Source: Sphaerochaeta sp. | Lineage (GTDB): Bacteria > Spirochaetota > Spirochaetia > Sphaerochaetales > Sphaerochaetaceae | Length of the DNA: 6,656 nt | Reading direction: 5' to 3' | Assembly (NCBI GenBank): GCA_003446545.1 | Contig: DMAO01000034.1 | Location: 1-6,656, forward strand | Shown: positions 1 to 6,235 of the stretch, in pieces | Numbering within the stretch: the stretch's first letter is position 1 | How the letters are laid out: every line of letters begins with the position of its first letter | Position numbers and translations under genes: made by a program | The notes under the pieces: model-generated | The model's input: only the letters and a program-made list of their open reading frames with translations | Database searches by the model: none | Told to the model about the DNA's origin: nothing

Positions 1-2041
1 TTTTCTTTGGAGCAGAGAGCACACTCTCCTTTGGCTTGGCGACAACCTTGACAACAACAGTGGCAGGAGCTTCTTCAACATTCTCGAGAAAAACTCGTTT
101 CTTGATCTCCTTCTCCTCATAGGAGCAGGAGAGCCGCTGGCAGATAAAGTGGTTCTGCCCTATCTCATCGACGACCTTCATCATAGGAGACTTACAGTGA
201 GGACAGGCCTTTGACTCCTTGAACTGGGGAGCGTAGGTCTCCCCACTTGAGATGACCTGCTGTACCAGAGAGCGGGTACTGTCCTTTATATCCTCGATAA
301 AGAGGGTGCTGTCCTCCTTGCCATCGGCAATACGGGAAAGGCGCTCTTCCCACTTTCCGGTAAGGTGGGCACTGCACAGCAAATCAGGTGCAAGCCTTAC
401 CACTTCCCTACCCTTGGCTGTGGGAACCAGCTCCCTGCCTTGTCGGTCGACATAGTGATTGTTGATAAGCTTCTCAATGATGTCCGCACGGGTGGCAGGG
501 GTGCCCAGGCCATTGCCCAACTGTCTCTTGAGCTTCACATCCTCAACCAGACGCCCTGCATGCTCCATTGCCGAAAGCAGGGTTGCTTCGGTATATCGGC
601 TAGGTGCGGCCGTTGCCATTCGCCTTGTTTTTATTGAGGTGATGGAAACAGAGCCTCCTTCCTTCAGGCTGAGCAAGGCTGCGTTGAAGGGTTCATCATC
701 CTCCAGCAGAGCTTCGGCACTACGCCTGCCGATGAGACGAGCCACATCACGCCACCCCTGCTGGGTGGGGATGGTCAGGCGGGTCTGGAATCGAGACCCC
801 TCCACCTCGGCTACGAGGGTGGTGGTCTTATAGAGGTAGTCAGGGCTGAGAACTTCCAGGAACCTCATGACGATGAGTTCCCATAAAGCCAGCTCGTTCT
901 TGGAGAGTTTTGTGAGGTCTACCTTCTGGTCGGTTGGGATGATGGCATGGTGGTCAGTGACCTGCAGGTCCTGAACGAAACGTTGCTCGTCGATCCTAAA
1001 GCCGTCAGAGACAAAACTGCTGGCAAGGGGAGCGAAGGGGGTAAGGTTGAGAGCACGAAGCCTTTGGGGTATGGTCGCAACTATGTCAGTGGTTATGTAG
1101 CGGCTGTCGGTCCTCGGGTAGGTCACGATCTTATACTGCTCATAGAGTCTCTGCAGCGTGTCCAAAGTCTCCTTGGCACTGAAGTTCAGGTGGTTGTTCG
1201 CATCACGTTGCAACTCGGTAAGGTCGTAGGCCAAGGGTGGCTGTTCATTCTTTTCCACCGTCTCCAAGCTGGTGATGATGCCCGTCTTACCGGATAAGGT
1301 AGTCTCCAGGTGTTTGGCTGTCTCTTCGCTCCTGATGCGAATGGTGTCATCTTGTGTATAGTATGAGGCGGAAAATGATCCGAAGTCAGCCTTCAGTGTC
1401 CAGTAGAACTGACCGGCAAAGCTCTCGATCTCATCCTCACGGCTCGTCATGAGGGCCAGAGTCGGGGTCTGCACCCTGCCCGCCGAGAGTTTTGCGTCAT
1501 AGTGGCAGGTAAGGGCACGTGTCACGTTCATACCCACATACCAGTCGGCGGCAGCCCTGCTTTCGGCTGCGCTGTAGAGGTTTTCATACAATGAAGCATC
1601 CTTAAGGTTGGCAAAGCCTTCACTGATGGCACTATCGGTCTGGCTGCTGATCCAAAGCCGCTTTGCGGGGCCCTCATACCCTGATAGTTTCATGATCCAG
1701 CGTGCGACAAGCTCGCCTTCCCTTCCAGCATCGGTAGCTATGATGACTCCATCGACGTCCTTGCGGTTCAGGAGTGTCTTCACCACGACAAACTGGTCTT
1801 CGCTCTGGGGTATCACCTCCTGCTTGAGGGTATTGGGTAGCATGGGCAGATCCCGTATGGACCATCGCCTGAAGCTATCACTGTATGCTGCCGGCTGGGC
1901 AAGCTCCACCAGGTGCCCCAAGGCCCAGGTGACAATGTAGTCAGGACCCTCGATGTACCCCTTATCACGTTTCCAACAATTCAGTACCCGTGCAAGCTCT
2001 CTAGCAACACTCGGCTTTTCAGATAGGACAACTTTCTTCAA
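1..2041 (-). CDS. topB: DNA topoisomerase III, type IA (3' end cut off by window)
   Basis: Type IA topoisomerase that cuts and passes single DNA strands, relaxing negative supercoils and decatenating replication or recombination intermediates in the cytoplasm. I translated 680 codons by hand with no stop before the left edge. The N-terminus MKKVVLSEKPSVAREL is the Toprim opening with the conserved Glu (E7). DAGREGE at residues 104-110 is the Toprim acidic motif. LSAGRVQTPT follows in the central domain. TYPRTDSRY holds the catalytic tyrosine at about Y308. Cys613, 616, 634 and 639 look like one C-terminal zinc ribbon. The sequence resembles Bacillus TopB as I remember it (ALGHLV, RKDV, RLWISS blocks). 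Bacterial TopB is usually 650-730 aa, so little is probably missing. TTG at 2039-2041 was chosen as start because it follows a strong Shine-Dalgarno and gives the family N-terminus. GC is high (about 59% in three sampled 60-base lines). The many open frames on the opposite strand are shadows. Confidence 0.96.
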   Translation of the reverse strand, partial: MKKVVLSEKPSVARELARVLNCWKRDKGYIEGPDYIVTWALGHLVELAQPAAYSDSFRRWSIRDLPMLPNTLKQEVIPQSEDQFVVVKTLLNRKDVDGVIIATDAGREGELVARWIMKLSGYEGPAKRLWISSQTDSAISEGFANLKDASLYENLYSAAESRAAADWYVGMNVTRALTCHYDAKLSAGRVQTPTLALMTSREDEIESFAGQFYWTLKADFGSFSASYYTQDDTIRIRSEETAKHLETTLSGKTGIITSLETVEKNEQPPLAYDLTELQRDANNHLNFSAKETLDTLQRLYEQYKIVTYPRTDSRYITTDIVATIPQRLRALNLTPFAPLASSFVSDGFRIDEQRFVQDLQVTDHHAIIPTDQKVDLTKLSKNELALWELIVMRFLEVLSPDYLYKTTTLVAEVEGSRFQTRLTIPTQQGWRDVARLIGRRSAEALLEDDEPFNAALLSLKEGGSVSITSIKTRRMATAAPSRYTEATLLSAMEHAGRLVEDVKLKRQLGNGLGTPATRADIIEKLINNHYVDRQGRELVPTAKGREVVRLAPDLLCSAHLTGKWEERLSRIADGKEDSTLFIEDIKDSTRSLVQQVISSGETYAPQFKESKACPHCKSPMMKVVDEIGQNHFICQRLSCSYEEKEIKKRVFLENVEEAPATVVVKVVAKPKESVLSAPKK

Positions 2042-2055
2042 TCTGCCTTCCTCCC
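2039..2055 (-). promoter_or_regulatory. topB ribosome binding site with TTG start
   Basis: On the minus strand GGGAGGAAGG (2046-2055) lies 4 nt before TTG (2041-2039); its GGAGG core gives normal spacing. This decides the start: the residues after TTG match the family N-terminus and no ATG is nearby. A strong ribosome site probably compensates for the weak TTG codon. Confidence 0.8.
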
Positions 2056-2062
2056 AAGCAAA

Positions 2063-2092
2063 ACTATAGCTGGTTTGTTCGGTACTGGGCAA
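2063..2092 (-). promoter_or_regulatory. candidate topB promoter
   Basis: Reading leftwards, TTGCCC (2092-2087), an 18-nt spacer and TATAGT (2068-2063) form a sigma-70-like promoter. The -10 matches 5 of 6 consensus bases, the -35 only the first three. Transcription would start near the Shine-Dalgarno, giving a leader of only about 15 nt. The spacing is good but the leader is unusually short, so a promoter further upstream is possible. Confidence 0.35.
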
Positions 2093-2097
2093 GACAC

Positions 2098-2129
2098 AAG
2101 AGAAATAGAAAAGAAGAGGGGAAAGGAAG
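2098..2129 (+). repeat. polypurine tract in the topB / ferredoxin divergent region
   Basis: A 32-nt stretch consists of A and G apart from one T at 2106. If transcribed as the topB leader it would be U/C-rich and unstructured. No coding signal is seen. Function unknown; it may be simple-sequence DNA. Confidence 0.5.
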
Positions 2130-2143
2130 CACACACATACTTA

Positions 2144-2171
2144 ATTGCTATCATTAACTATTGCTATTAAC
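2144..2171 (+). repeat. AT-rich imperfect direct repeat upstream of ferredoxin promoter
   Basis: ATTGCTATCATTAAC (2144-2158) is followed by ATTGCTATTAAC (2160-2171), the same motif with a 3-nt difference. The pair ends 6 nt before the -35 of the rightward promoter at 2178. That is where an activator site or an UP-like AT-rich element would lie. No regulator can be named. Confidence 0.4.
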
Positions 2172-2177
2172 AATCAT

Positions 2178-2206
2178 TTGACCTTATCCCATCTTTTCTG
2201 TATGCT
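2178..2206 (+). promoter_or_regulatory. sigma-70-type promoter for the [4Fe-4S] protein operon
   Basis: TTGACC (2178-2183), exactly 17 nt, then TATGCT (2201-2206): 5 of 6 and 4 of 6 consensus bases with ideal spacing. Transcription would start near 2213, about 50 nt before the ATG at 2262. It points into the two-gene redox operon, and no other promoter of similar quality was seen in this gap. Confidence 0.55.
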
Positions 2207-2261
2207 ATCGTCCTGTAGGGATACTCCTACTGACCAACCGTACCACCACCGGAGATACACT

Positions 2262-2510
2262 ATGTCTTTTGATATCATGCAGTTCTTTTCATCCAAACGG
2301 AAACAAGATGAACCTGGGGAAAGGACCCTTGTCGTAAGGAAGCAACGCTGTCCACAGAACCATCGTTGCCCGTCTGTTTCAGTGTGTAAGTTTGGAGCCC
2401 TCTCTCAAAAAGGAAATGCGGCTCCTGTCATTGACTACAAGAAGTGTACAAGCTGTGGAAAATGCATACGCTACTGCATGCCCAGAGCTTTGGTAATGGA
2501 GAAAGGCTAG
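2262..2510 (+). CDS. small ferredoxin-like [4Fe-4S] protein
   Basis: An 82-aa soluble iron-sulfur electron carrier. The start was set at ATG 2262 because GGAG (2251-2254) lies 7 nt upstream; the frame is open to 2145, but that upstream part reads as promoter and leader. Residues 62-72 have the pattern C-x2-C-x2-C-x3-C followed by Met-Pro, enough for one cubane cluster. An N-terminal half-motif has Cys30, Cys36 and Cys42 (C-x5-C-x5-C) with His34 between them. Seven cysteines leave the first cluster one ligand short unless His34 or another group serves, or it is a [3Fe-4S] centre. The usual CP after the last cysteine of each motif is CK and CM here. It resembles the short '4Fe-4S binding protein' of anaerobes (from memory). 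The NapH-like membrane protein starts 2 nt downstream, so the two are probably co-translated partners. The electron donor and acceptor are unknown. Confidence 0.85.
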   Translation: MSFDIMQFFSSKRKQDEPGERTLVVRKQRCPQNHRCPSVSVCKFGALSQKGNAAPVIDYKKCTSCGKCIRYCMPRALVMEKG

Positions 2511-2515
2511 AGATG
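2498..2515 (+). promoter_or_regulatory. ribosome binding site deciding the start of the NapH-like gene
   Basis: GGAGAAAGG (2498-2506) lies 6 nt before ATG at 2513-2515, inside the last codons of the preceding gene. It supports this start over the upstream in-frame ATG at 2444, which would overlap the ferredoxin cysteine motif in another frame. Confidence 0.75.
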
Positions 2516-3088
2516 GATATAAAGCAAAACAGCAGTAGGGGTCTTCTCCCTGGCCTGTTCCTGATCACCCTACTTTATTTTTCCCTTGGCTTCGTATCCA
2601 TTCTTTTTGGTTTGCTTGCAGTTTTTTGCATGGCTACCCCCTTCATTCTGCTCTCCCGATACAAGAAGAAAGTATGGTGCTCTACCTACTGCCCAAGGGC
2701 TTCGTTGCTGATGCAGGTAGGGGCAAAGACGAGAACCAGGGCAATAGGACATCAGTTTTACGACGGCACACTGAAAAAGGCTATGCTCTGGTACTTTGGG
2801 ATAAACCTGCTATTCATCACAGGCTCGAGCATCCAAGTGGCCATAGGCAATATGCCAAGCATGGAGTTCATACGGCTCTTCATCGTCATACCACTAGTCC
2901 CACTTCCACAATTGATTACACCCGAGGCTCCTCCGGCCCTACTGCATCTCTCCTACCGACTGTATTCGATGATGCTCAGCTCAACGATATTGGGCATAGT
3001 CCTGTCCCGTATCTACCGCCAAAGGATATGGTGTGCAATCTGTCCGGTGGGGACTGTTTCCAATGCATTGTTGAAAAGACAGCGATAG
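2513..3088 (+). CDS. NapH-like 4Fe-4S membrane protein
   Basis: A 191-aa integral membrane protein of the NapH/polyferredoxin type (Fer4_5-like), likely moving electrons between the quinone pool and the small iron-sulfur protein encoded just upstream. A long hydrophobic stretch at residues 11-48 can hold a membrane hairpin; further segments lie near 92-111, 119-135 and 149-166. Each membrane block is followed by a basic region with a Cys-Pro motif: W-C56-x3-C60-P and W-C174-x2-C177-P, the arrangement used in this family for iron-sulfur or thiol redox chemistry at the cytoplasmic face. It lacks the C-terminal ferredoxin domain of full NapH, and the separate upstream gene may supply that part. 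The 2-nt gap to that gene and the Shine-Dalgarno inside it indicate an operon. No catalytic subunit is in view, so the final substrate is unknown. Confidence 0.75.
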   Translation: MDIKQNSSRGLLPGLFLITLLYFSLGFVSILFGLLAVFCMATPFILLSRYKKKVWCSTYCPRASLLMQVGAKTRTRAIGHQFYDGTLKKAMLWYFGINLLFITGSSIQVAIGNMPSMEFIRLFIVIPLVPLPQLITPEAPPALLHLSYRLYSMMLSSTILGIVLSRIYRQRIWCAICPVGTVSNALLKRQR

Positions 3089-3139
3089 GCTCTTCCTTAT
3101 CTGGAGAAAAGTATACGTCGGACCGTTATCGTCAATGAT

Positions 3140-3153
3140 TGGAAACGGTAACC
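3140..3153 (+). promoter_or_regulatory. weak cre-like / LacI-type operator candidate
   Basis: TGGAAACGGTAACC matches the cre consensus TGWAANCGNTNWCA except at the third and last positions, including the central CG typical of LacI-family operators. It lies 174 nt before the EIIC-like gene. It could be a carbon-control site, but one two-mismatch hit is weak evidence. Confidence 0.2.
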
Positions 3154-3175
3154 CAATAGGTTCTCATGCACACTG

Positions 3176-3188
3176 ATACATGATGTAT
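3176..3188 (+). repeat. short perfect palindrome ATACAT-G-ATGTAT
   Basis: Two 6-nt inverted halves surround a single G, upstream of the EIIC-like gene. It has the size of a dimeric repressor half-site pair. No regulator gene lies in the window. Confidence 0.35.
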
Positions 3189-3326
3189 GCAGAAATAGGG
3201 CACTGTACAAATCTTGGTCTTTTTATTATGGTTGCCCTAAGCATGGAGGCCTTCCTTACTTTGACTGCAGGGTAAGGTTGTTGAAGTCATCCTAATCCCC
3301 CAGAGAAGAGAGATAAGGATACGGTA

Positions 3327-4343
3327 ATGGAACAACCAACCAACAAAGTCACAGCGTACACGGTCAAAGTCTTGAATGGAATGGCGCAGGGGCTCTTTGC
3401 GAGCCTAATCATCGGATTGATAATCAAGCAGGTAGGGCTCTACCTGGATTCAGATGTCATTATGCAAATAGGACAGATCGCACAGTACATGATGGGACCG
3501 GCCATCGGAGTGGGGGTTGCCCTATCGGTGGGGGCCCCACCTCTTGCAGTCTTTGCCTCTGCGGTAGTTGGAGCAGTGGGAGCTGGAACCTTTGTCTTTG
3601 ATGCCTCACTTCTCTCCAAGGTAATTATAGGAGAACCGGTGGGAGCCCTCTTGGCTTCCCTGGTAGGAGCCGAAGTGGGAAAGAGGATAGCTGGCAAGAC
3701 AAAGGTTGACATCCTCCTTATTCCCCTCTTTGTGATTGTATCGGGTACTGTCACAGGGCTATTTCTATCACCAGTGGTTGCAGCTTTCATGAATGCCATC
3801 GGTTCTCTGATCAATCATCTTACCACGCTCTATCCGATTCCTATGGGAATCATGGTCTCCGTAGTTGTCGGTATGGTGCTCACCCTTCCGATAAGCAGTG
3901 CTGCAATTTGTATTTCCCTGGGCATCAGCGGACTTGCAGCAGGGGCGGCCACTGTCGGCTGTTGTGCCCAGATGGTCGGGTTCGCCTGCTCCGGATTTAA
4001 GGAGAATAAAATTGGCGGGCTTATCAGCCAAGGTTTGGGCACTTCAATGATTCAGATGCCAAACATTGTAAAAAACTGGCGTATCTGGATTCCCCCAACA
4101 CTCACCGCTGGAATACTCGGTCCCTTAGCAACCACAATCTTCCAGATGGAAAACAACGCTTCGGGCTCTGGAATGGGAACAAGCGGGCTCGTCGGACAAA
4201 TAAATACCCTTGCAGTGATGGGCATAGGATCGTGGTGGAAAATAGCGTTGCTTCACTTCCTCCTTCCTGCAATCCTCTCGTTGCTCCTATCGCAGGTGAT
4301 GAGGAAAAAAGGGTGGATACACGACGGTGATTACTTACTGTAG
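3327..4343 (+). CDS. PTS_EIIC_2 / PfoR-type membrane protein
   Basis: A 338-aa polytopic membrane protein of the group often annotated as PTS transporter subunit IIC or 'putative toxin regulator' (COG3641, named for Clostridium perfringens PfoR). The assignment rests on recognised style: N-terminal VLNGMAQGLFASLIIGLIIKQ, then Gly/Ala-rich segments such as GPAIGVGVALSVGAPPLAVF, then LPISSAAICISLGISGLAAGAATVGCCAQMVGF. About nine or ten hydrophobic segments span residues 15-40, 48-95, 100-155, 165-225, 255-275 and 290-325. No IIA or IIB phosphorylation domain is fused or adjacent, so sugar transport is not shown; members may be sensors, permeases or regulators. The start is supported by AAGGA 7 nt upstream. 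It stands alone as a transcription unit, 238 nt after the redox operon, with a probable terminator right after the stop. Substrate unknown. Confidence 0.8.
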   Translation: MEQPTNKVTAYTVKVLNGMAQGLFASLIIGLIIKQVGLYLDSDVIMQIGQIAQYMMGPAIGVGVALSVGAPPLAVFASAVVGAVGAGTFVFDASLLSKVIIGEPVGALLASLVGAEVGKRIAGKTKVDILLIPLFVIVSGTVTGLFLSPVVAAFMNAIGSLINHLTTLYPIPMGIMVSVVVGMVLTLPISSAAICISLGISGLAAGAATVGCCAQMVGFACSGFKENKIGGLISQGLGTSMIQMPNIVKNWRIWIPPTLTAGILGPLATTIFQMENNASGSGMGTSGLVGQINTLAVMGIGSWWKIALLHFLLPAILSLLLSQVMRKKGWIHDGDYLL

Positions 4344-4350
4344 GAATTCG

Positions 4351-4375
4351 AGAGAGAATACACTCTTTGCTTTTT
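4351..4375 (+). terminator. probable intrinsic terminator of the EIIC-like gene
   Basis: AGAGAG (4351-4356), a 6-nt loop and CTCTTT (4363-4368) form a 6-bp stem with one G-U pair. It is followed by GC and five T residues (4371-4375) and begins 7 nt after the stop codon. The stem is short, so efficiency may be modest. Confidence 0.5.
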
Positions 4376-4385
4376 GATTGAACCA

Positions 4386-4421
4386 TAGCTAAGGCCCTCC
4401 ACCAGAGAGGGCCCTAGGCTA
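4386..4421. terminator. strong hairpin between convergent genes
   Basis: GGCCCTC (4393-4399) pairs perfectly with GAGGGCC (4407-4413) around a 7-nt loop; outer TAGC (4386-4389) and GCTA (4418-4421) add four pairs after a small internal loop. No T-run follows on either strand. It may back up termination in both directions or be a structured part of an RNA from the left-facing promoter at 4464-4492. Confidence 0.45.
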
Positions 4422-4463
4422 CTAGGAAGGATGACTCTCCCTCCTGTCTTCGCCAGTAAGCAC

Positions 4464-4492
4464 ATGATAGCACACAAAATACCTGATGTCAA
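4464..4492 (-). promoter_or_regulatory. near-consensus sigma-70 promoter facing left, no gene assigned
   Basis: On the minus strand: perfect TTGACA (4492-4487), exactly 17 nt, TATCAT (4469-4464, 5 of 6). A transcript would start near 4457, contain the GGCCCTC hairpin, and run antisense into the 3' end of the EIIC-like gene. No credible coding sequence follows, so a small or antisense RNA is the likeliest product if the site is active. Confidence 0.45.
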
Positions 4493-4507
4493 ATATGTAC
4501 TTATGTT

Positions 4508-4519
4508 AAAAGGTTTAAA
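4508..4519 (+). repeat. AAAAGGTTTAAA box, left copy
   Basis: The same 12-mer occurs at 6305-6316, in the same orientation, so one copy lies on each side of lipBA. A related AAGGTTTGT sits at 4531-4539. These may be regulator sites, traces of an insertion event or AT-rich chance matches. Confidence 0.4.
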
Positions 4520-4622
4520 CTAGCCCGAATAAGGTTTGTTCCAAAGCGTCTATCAGAAACACTACGTACGCTGAGAGTTACCATGCTTACGCTAGAGCTC
4601 ATTACCCTAGGGCAACTCACCA

Positions 4623-4648
4623 GGGCTAAGGTTCTTGATTGGTAGCCC
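4623..4648 (-). terminator. hairpin just after lipA
   Basis: GGGCTA and TAGCCC form a perfect 6-bp stem with a 14-nt loop, starting 18 nt past the lipA stop on the minus strand. No T-run follows, so it may protect the mRNA end or terminate weakly. Confidence 0.3.
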
Positions 4649-4666
4649 TCCAGACAGCTTTACGAA

Positions 4667-5530
4667 TCATGCGGGGGAACCTTCCTCTGCATGATAACTG
4701 CTCCGCGCAAAAGGTTCTGAGATAACCCAACTAAACCCCATTGCCTTTGCCTCTTCTGCCCAGCGGGCAAATTGTTCGGGATGGACAAATTGTTTGACTT
4801 CTAGAGCATTCTTGCTAGGTTTAAGATATTGCCCGAGGCACAGACGATCACAACCGCAATCTCGTAGATCTTTGAGAACTCGGCGTATCTGATCATCTGT
4901 TTCTCCTAGCCCAAGCATCATTGAAGATTTGGTTTGGCTTTCAGGCCATCGGTGTTTTGCCTTTTCAAGTAATTGTAACGACCTCACATAGCTTCCACCA
5001 GGACGTACGGTTGGATATAATTCGGGAACTGTTTCCACGTTATGTCCAAACACAAAGGGCTGAATATCGTCTAAGAGTACAAGAGCATTTTCCTGTACGT
5101 TTTTGAAATCAGGAACCAATAGTTCAAAACGCATAGAAGGATCTTTCTCCCTGCAAGCAGAAACAACGTTGCAAAATTGAGCAGCTCCTCCGTCAGGAAG
5201 GTCGTCACGATCTACGCTCGTTATTACCAGATAGTGTATACCAAGTTGGTACGCTAATTCAGCTATTCGTTTTGGCTCCTGTGAGTCCGCAGGTGTTGGC
5301 TTGCCATGGGAAACAGAACAGAAGGGACAGTTTCTCGTGCAGATATTTCCGAGTATCAAGACCGTTGCTGTCCCTTTTGCCCAGCACTCATGTTGATTGG
5401 GACAATGAGCTTGTATGCAGATAGTATCGATTCCCCATTGGTTGAGTGAAGTTTCAGTAGCGTGATAGTGCCCCCCTGTGGATACTCTTTTTCGAATCCA
5501 TGGAGGAAATGGTATATGGTTAGGTTTCAT
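4667..5530 (-). CDS. lipA: lipoyl synthase
   Basis: Radical-SAM enzyme that inserts two sulfur atoms at C6 and C8 of protein-bound octanoyl groups, making lipoyl cofactor on 2-oxo-acid dehydrogenase E2 subunits or glycine-cleavage H protein. The 287-aa product is of normal length and has every diagnostic motif. Auxiliary cluster: C38-x4-C43-x5-C49. Radical-SAM cluster: C64-x3-C68-x2-C71. The C-terminal R276-S-S-Y supplies the serine ligand of the auxiliary cluster. Family blocks VDRDDLPDGG, FGHNVETVPELY, KSSMMLGLGE and GQYLKPS are intact. The ATG lies 11 nt inside the end of lipB, with no Shine-Dalgarno before it, so translation is probably coupled to lipB. Auxiliary-cluster sacrifice makes it dependent on iron-sulfur supply. 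Base composition is AT-richer than topB. Confidence 0.97.
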   Translation of the reverse strand: MKPNHIPFPPWIRKRVSTGGHYHATETSLNQWGIDTICIQAHCPNQHECWAKGTATVLILGNICTRNCPFCSVSHGKPTPADSQEPKRIAELAYQLGIHYLVITSVDRDDLPDGGAAQFCNVVSACREKDPSMRFELLVPDFKNVQENALVLLDDIQPFVFGHNVETVPELYPTVRPGGSYVRSLQLLEKAKHRWPESQTKSSMMLGLGETDDQIRRVLKDLRDCGCDRLCLGQYLKPSKNALEVKQFVHPEQFARWAEEAKAMGFSWVISEPFARSSYHAEEGSPA

Positions 5531-6230
5531 TGCTATGCTTTTGACGTAGACACATGGAGGTCCAGTTGGATTGAACTATATCTTTTAGCTGCTCCATGGG
5601 AATATGTTTTCCTCCTTCTCTAATTACATTGGTCATCTGAACACCTTCGATACCACAAGGCACTATATAATCGAATAGTGTCAGATCATTGTACAGGTTG
5701 ATGGCAATCCCATGCATGCTTACTCCCTGCTTTATTTGTGTGCCAAGTGAAGCAATCTTTTTATCTCCCACCCAGAGCCCTGGGTATCGGGCTTTACGCA
5801 TCGAGGACACTTCGGTTTTCTTTAGTACTTGCATGCCTAATTGCTCAATAGCGTGTACGAATGTAGCTATGCGAAAGCCGAATGCCGATAATTTCATAAT
5901 GGGATACAGTACGAGCTGACCAGGATTATGTGCGGTGCTGCCCCCTCCCCGCCGAGTTGGTACAACATGAATGTCCATAGCCTCCAATTGCTCTTTTGAA
6001 CACAGCAACTGGTTGTGCGGCGCGTGCAACCCGAGGGTAATTACCGGCGGATGTTCACACAAGAGGAGCAAAGCAGGCAACTCTTCATTTGCTACGTGCT
6101 CATGGAGCTCAAGTTGCAGAGATAAGGCCTTTTGGTAGTCCATCAGGCCACAGTCGACGCATAAAGGCTTTTCATCAAAAGCATACAGTAATGGAATGTT
6201 GCCCGATAACAGCTCTTGTATTTGTAGCAT
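5520..6230 (-). CDS. lipB: lipoyl(octanoyl) transferase
   Basis: Transfers octanoate from octanoyl-ACP to a lysine of lipoyl-domain proteins, the first step of de novo lipoylation; LipA from the next gene completes it. From ATG 6230 it is 236 aa. Visible motifs: R94-GGGSTAH101-NPGQ, the lipoyl-transferase signature; K158 in KKIASLG, the conserved active-site lysine; SMHGIAINL; and PCGI with catalytic Cys192. The frame also allows TTG at 6245, five residues upstream, but ATG is preferred. Either start leaves an N-terminal extension of about 12-17 residues compared with E. coli LipB. No Shine-Dalgarno precedes the ATG, so the message may be leaderless or the true start may differ. lipA overlaps its 3' end by 11 nt, giving a compact lipBA operon. 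Confidence 0.95.
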   Translation of the reverse strand: MLQIQELLSGNIPLLYAFDEKPLCVDCGLMDYQKALSLQLELHEHVANEELPALLLLCEHPPVITLGLHAPHNQLLCSKEQLEAMDIHVVPTRRGGGSTAHNPGQLVLYPIMKLSAFGFRIATFVHAIEQLGMQVLKKTEVSSMRKARYPGLWVGDKKIASLGTQIKQGVSMHGIAINLYNDLTLFDYIVPCGIEGVQMTNVIREGGKHIPMEQLKDIVQSNWTSMCLRQKHSNET

Positions 6231-6235
6231 GTGTA

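Larger units (their letters stand above)
3089..3326. other. intergenic region before the EIIC-like gene
   Basis: No gene is supported in these 238 nt. An inverted repeat ACCGTT/AACGGT (3122-3127 and 3144-3149, 16-nt loop) follows the NapH-like gene but has no T-run, so it is not a clear terminator. Within it, 3140-3153 fits the catabolite-responsive-element pattern with two mismatches. A short palindrome sits at 3176-3188. TATTAT at 3224-3229 is a possible -10 without a good -35. AAGGA (3315-3319), 7 nt before ATG 3327, is the ribosome site of the next gene. Confidence 0.5.
4344..4666. other. convergent intergenic region
   Basis: 323 nt without a supported gene. It holds a terminator-like hairpin with T-run, a strong GC hairpin, a left-facing near-consensus promoter, AAGGTTT boxes near 4508 and 4531, and an imperfect direct repeat (TACGCTGAGAG at 4567-4577, TACGCTAGAG at 4588-4597). 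A further hairpin lies just past the lipA stop. No tRNA or CRISPR pattern was seen. Confidence 0.6.

Noticed and set aside
192..1940. Plus- and minus-strand open frames of 60-124 codons across the topB region
   Set aside because: They lie antisense or out of frame to a continuous, motif-complete topoisomerase III reading frame and show no ribosome sites or recognisable domains.
2145..2261. Upstream extension of the iron-sulfur protein to ATG 2145
   Set aside because: This stretch contains the promoter, lacks a ribosome site, and gives an N-terminus unlike the family; ATG 2262 has GGAG at good spacing.
2626..3138. 170-codon frame overlapping the NapH-like gene
   Set aside because: It is a frame-shifted shadow with low-complexity, non-membrane composition, while the other frame has membrane segments and Cys-Pro motifs.
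3440..4386. Minus-strand frames inside the EIIC-like gene (up to 124 codons)
   Set aside because: They are antisense shadows of a clear membrane protein. The one at 4102-4386 follows the left-facing promoter but has no Shine-Dalgarno or domain.
4567..4625. CTGAGAG followed by ACC, reminiscent of a TPP riboswitch
   Set aside because: The other conserved blocks (ACCTGAT with its context and the paired helices) are missing in order, and no thiamine gene follows.
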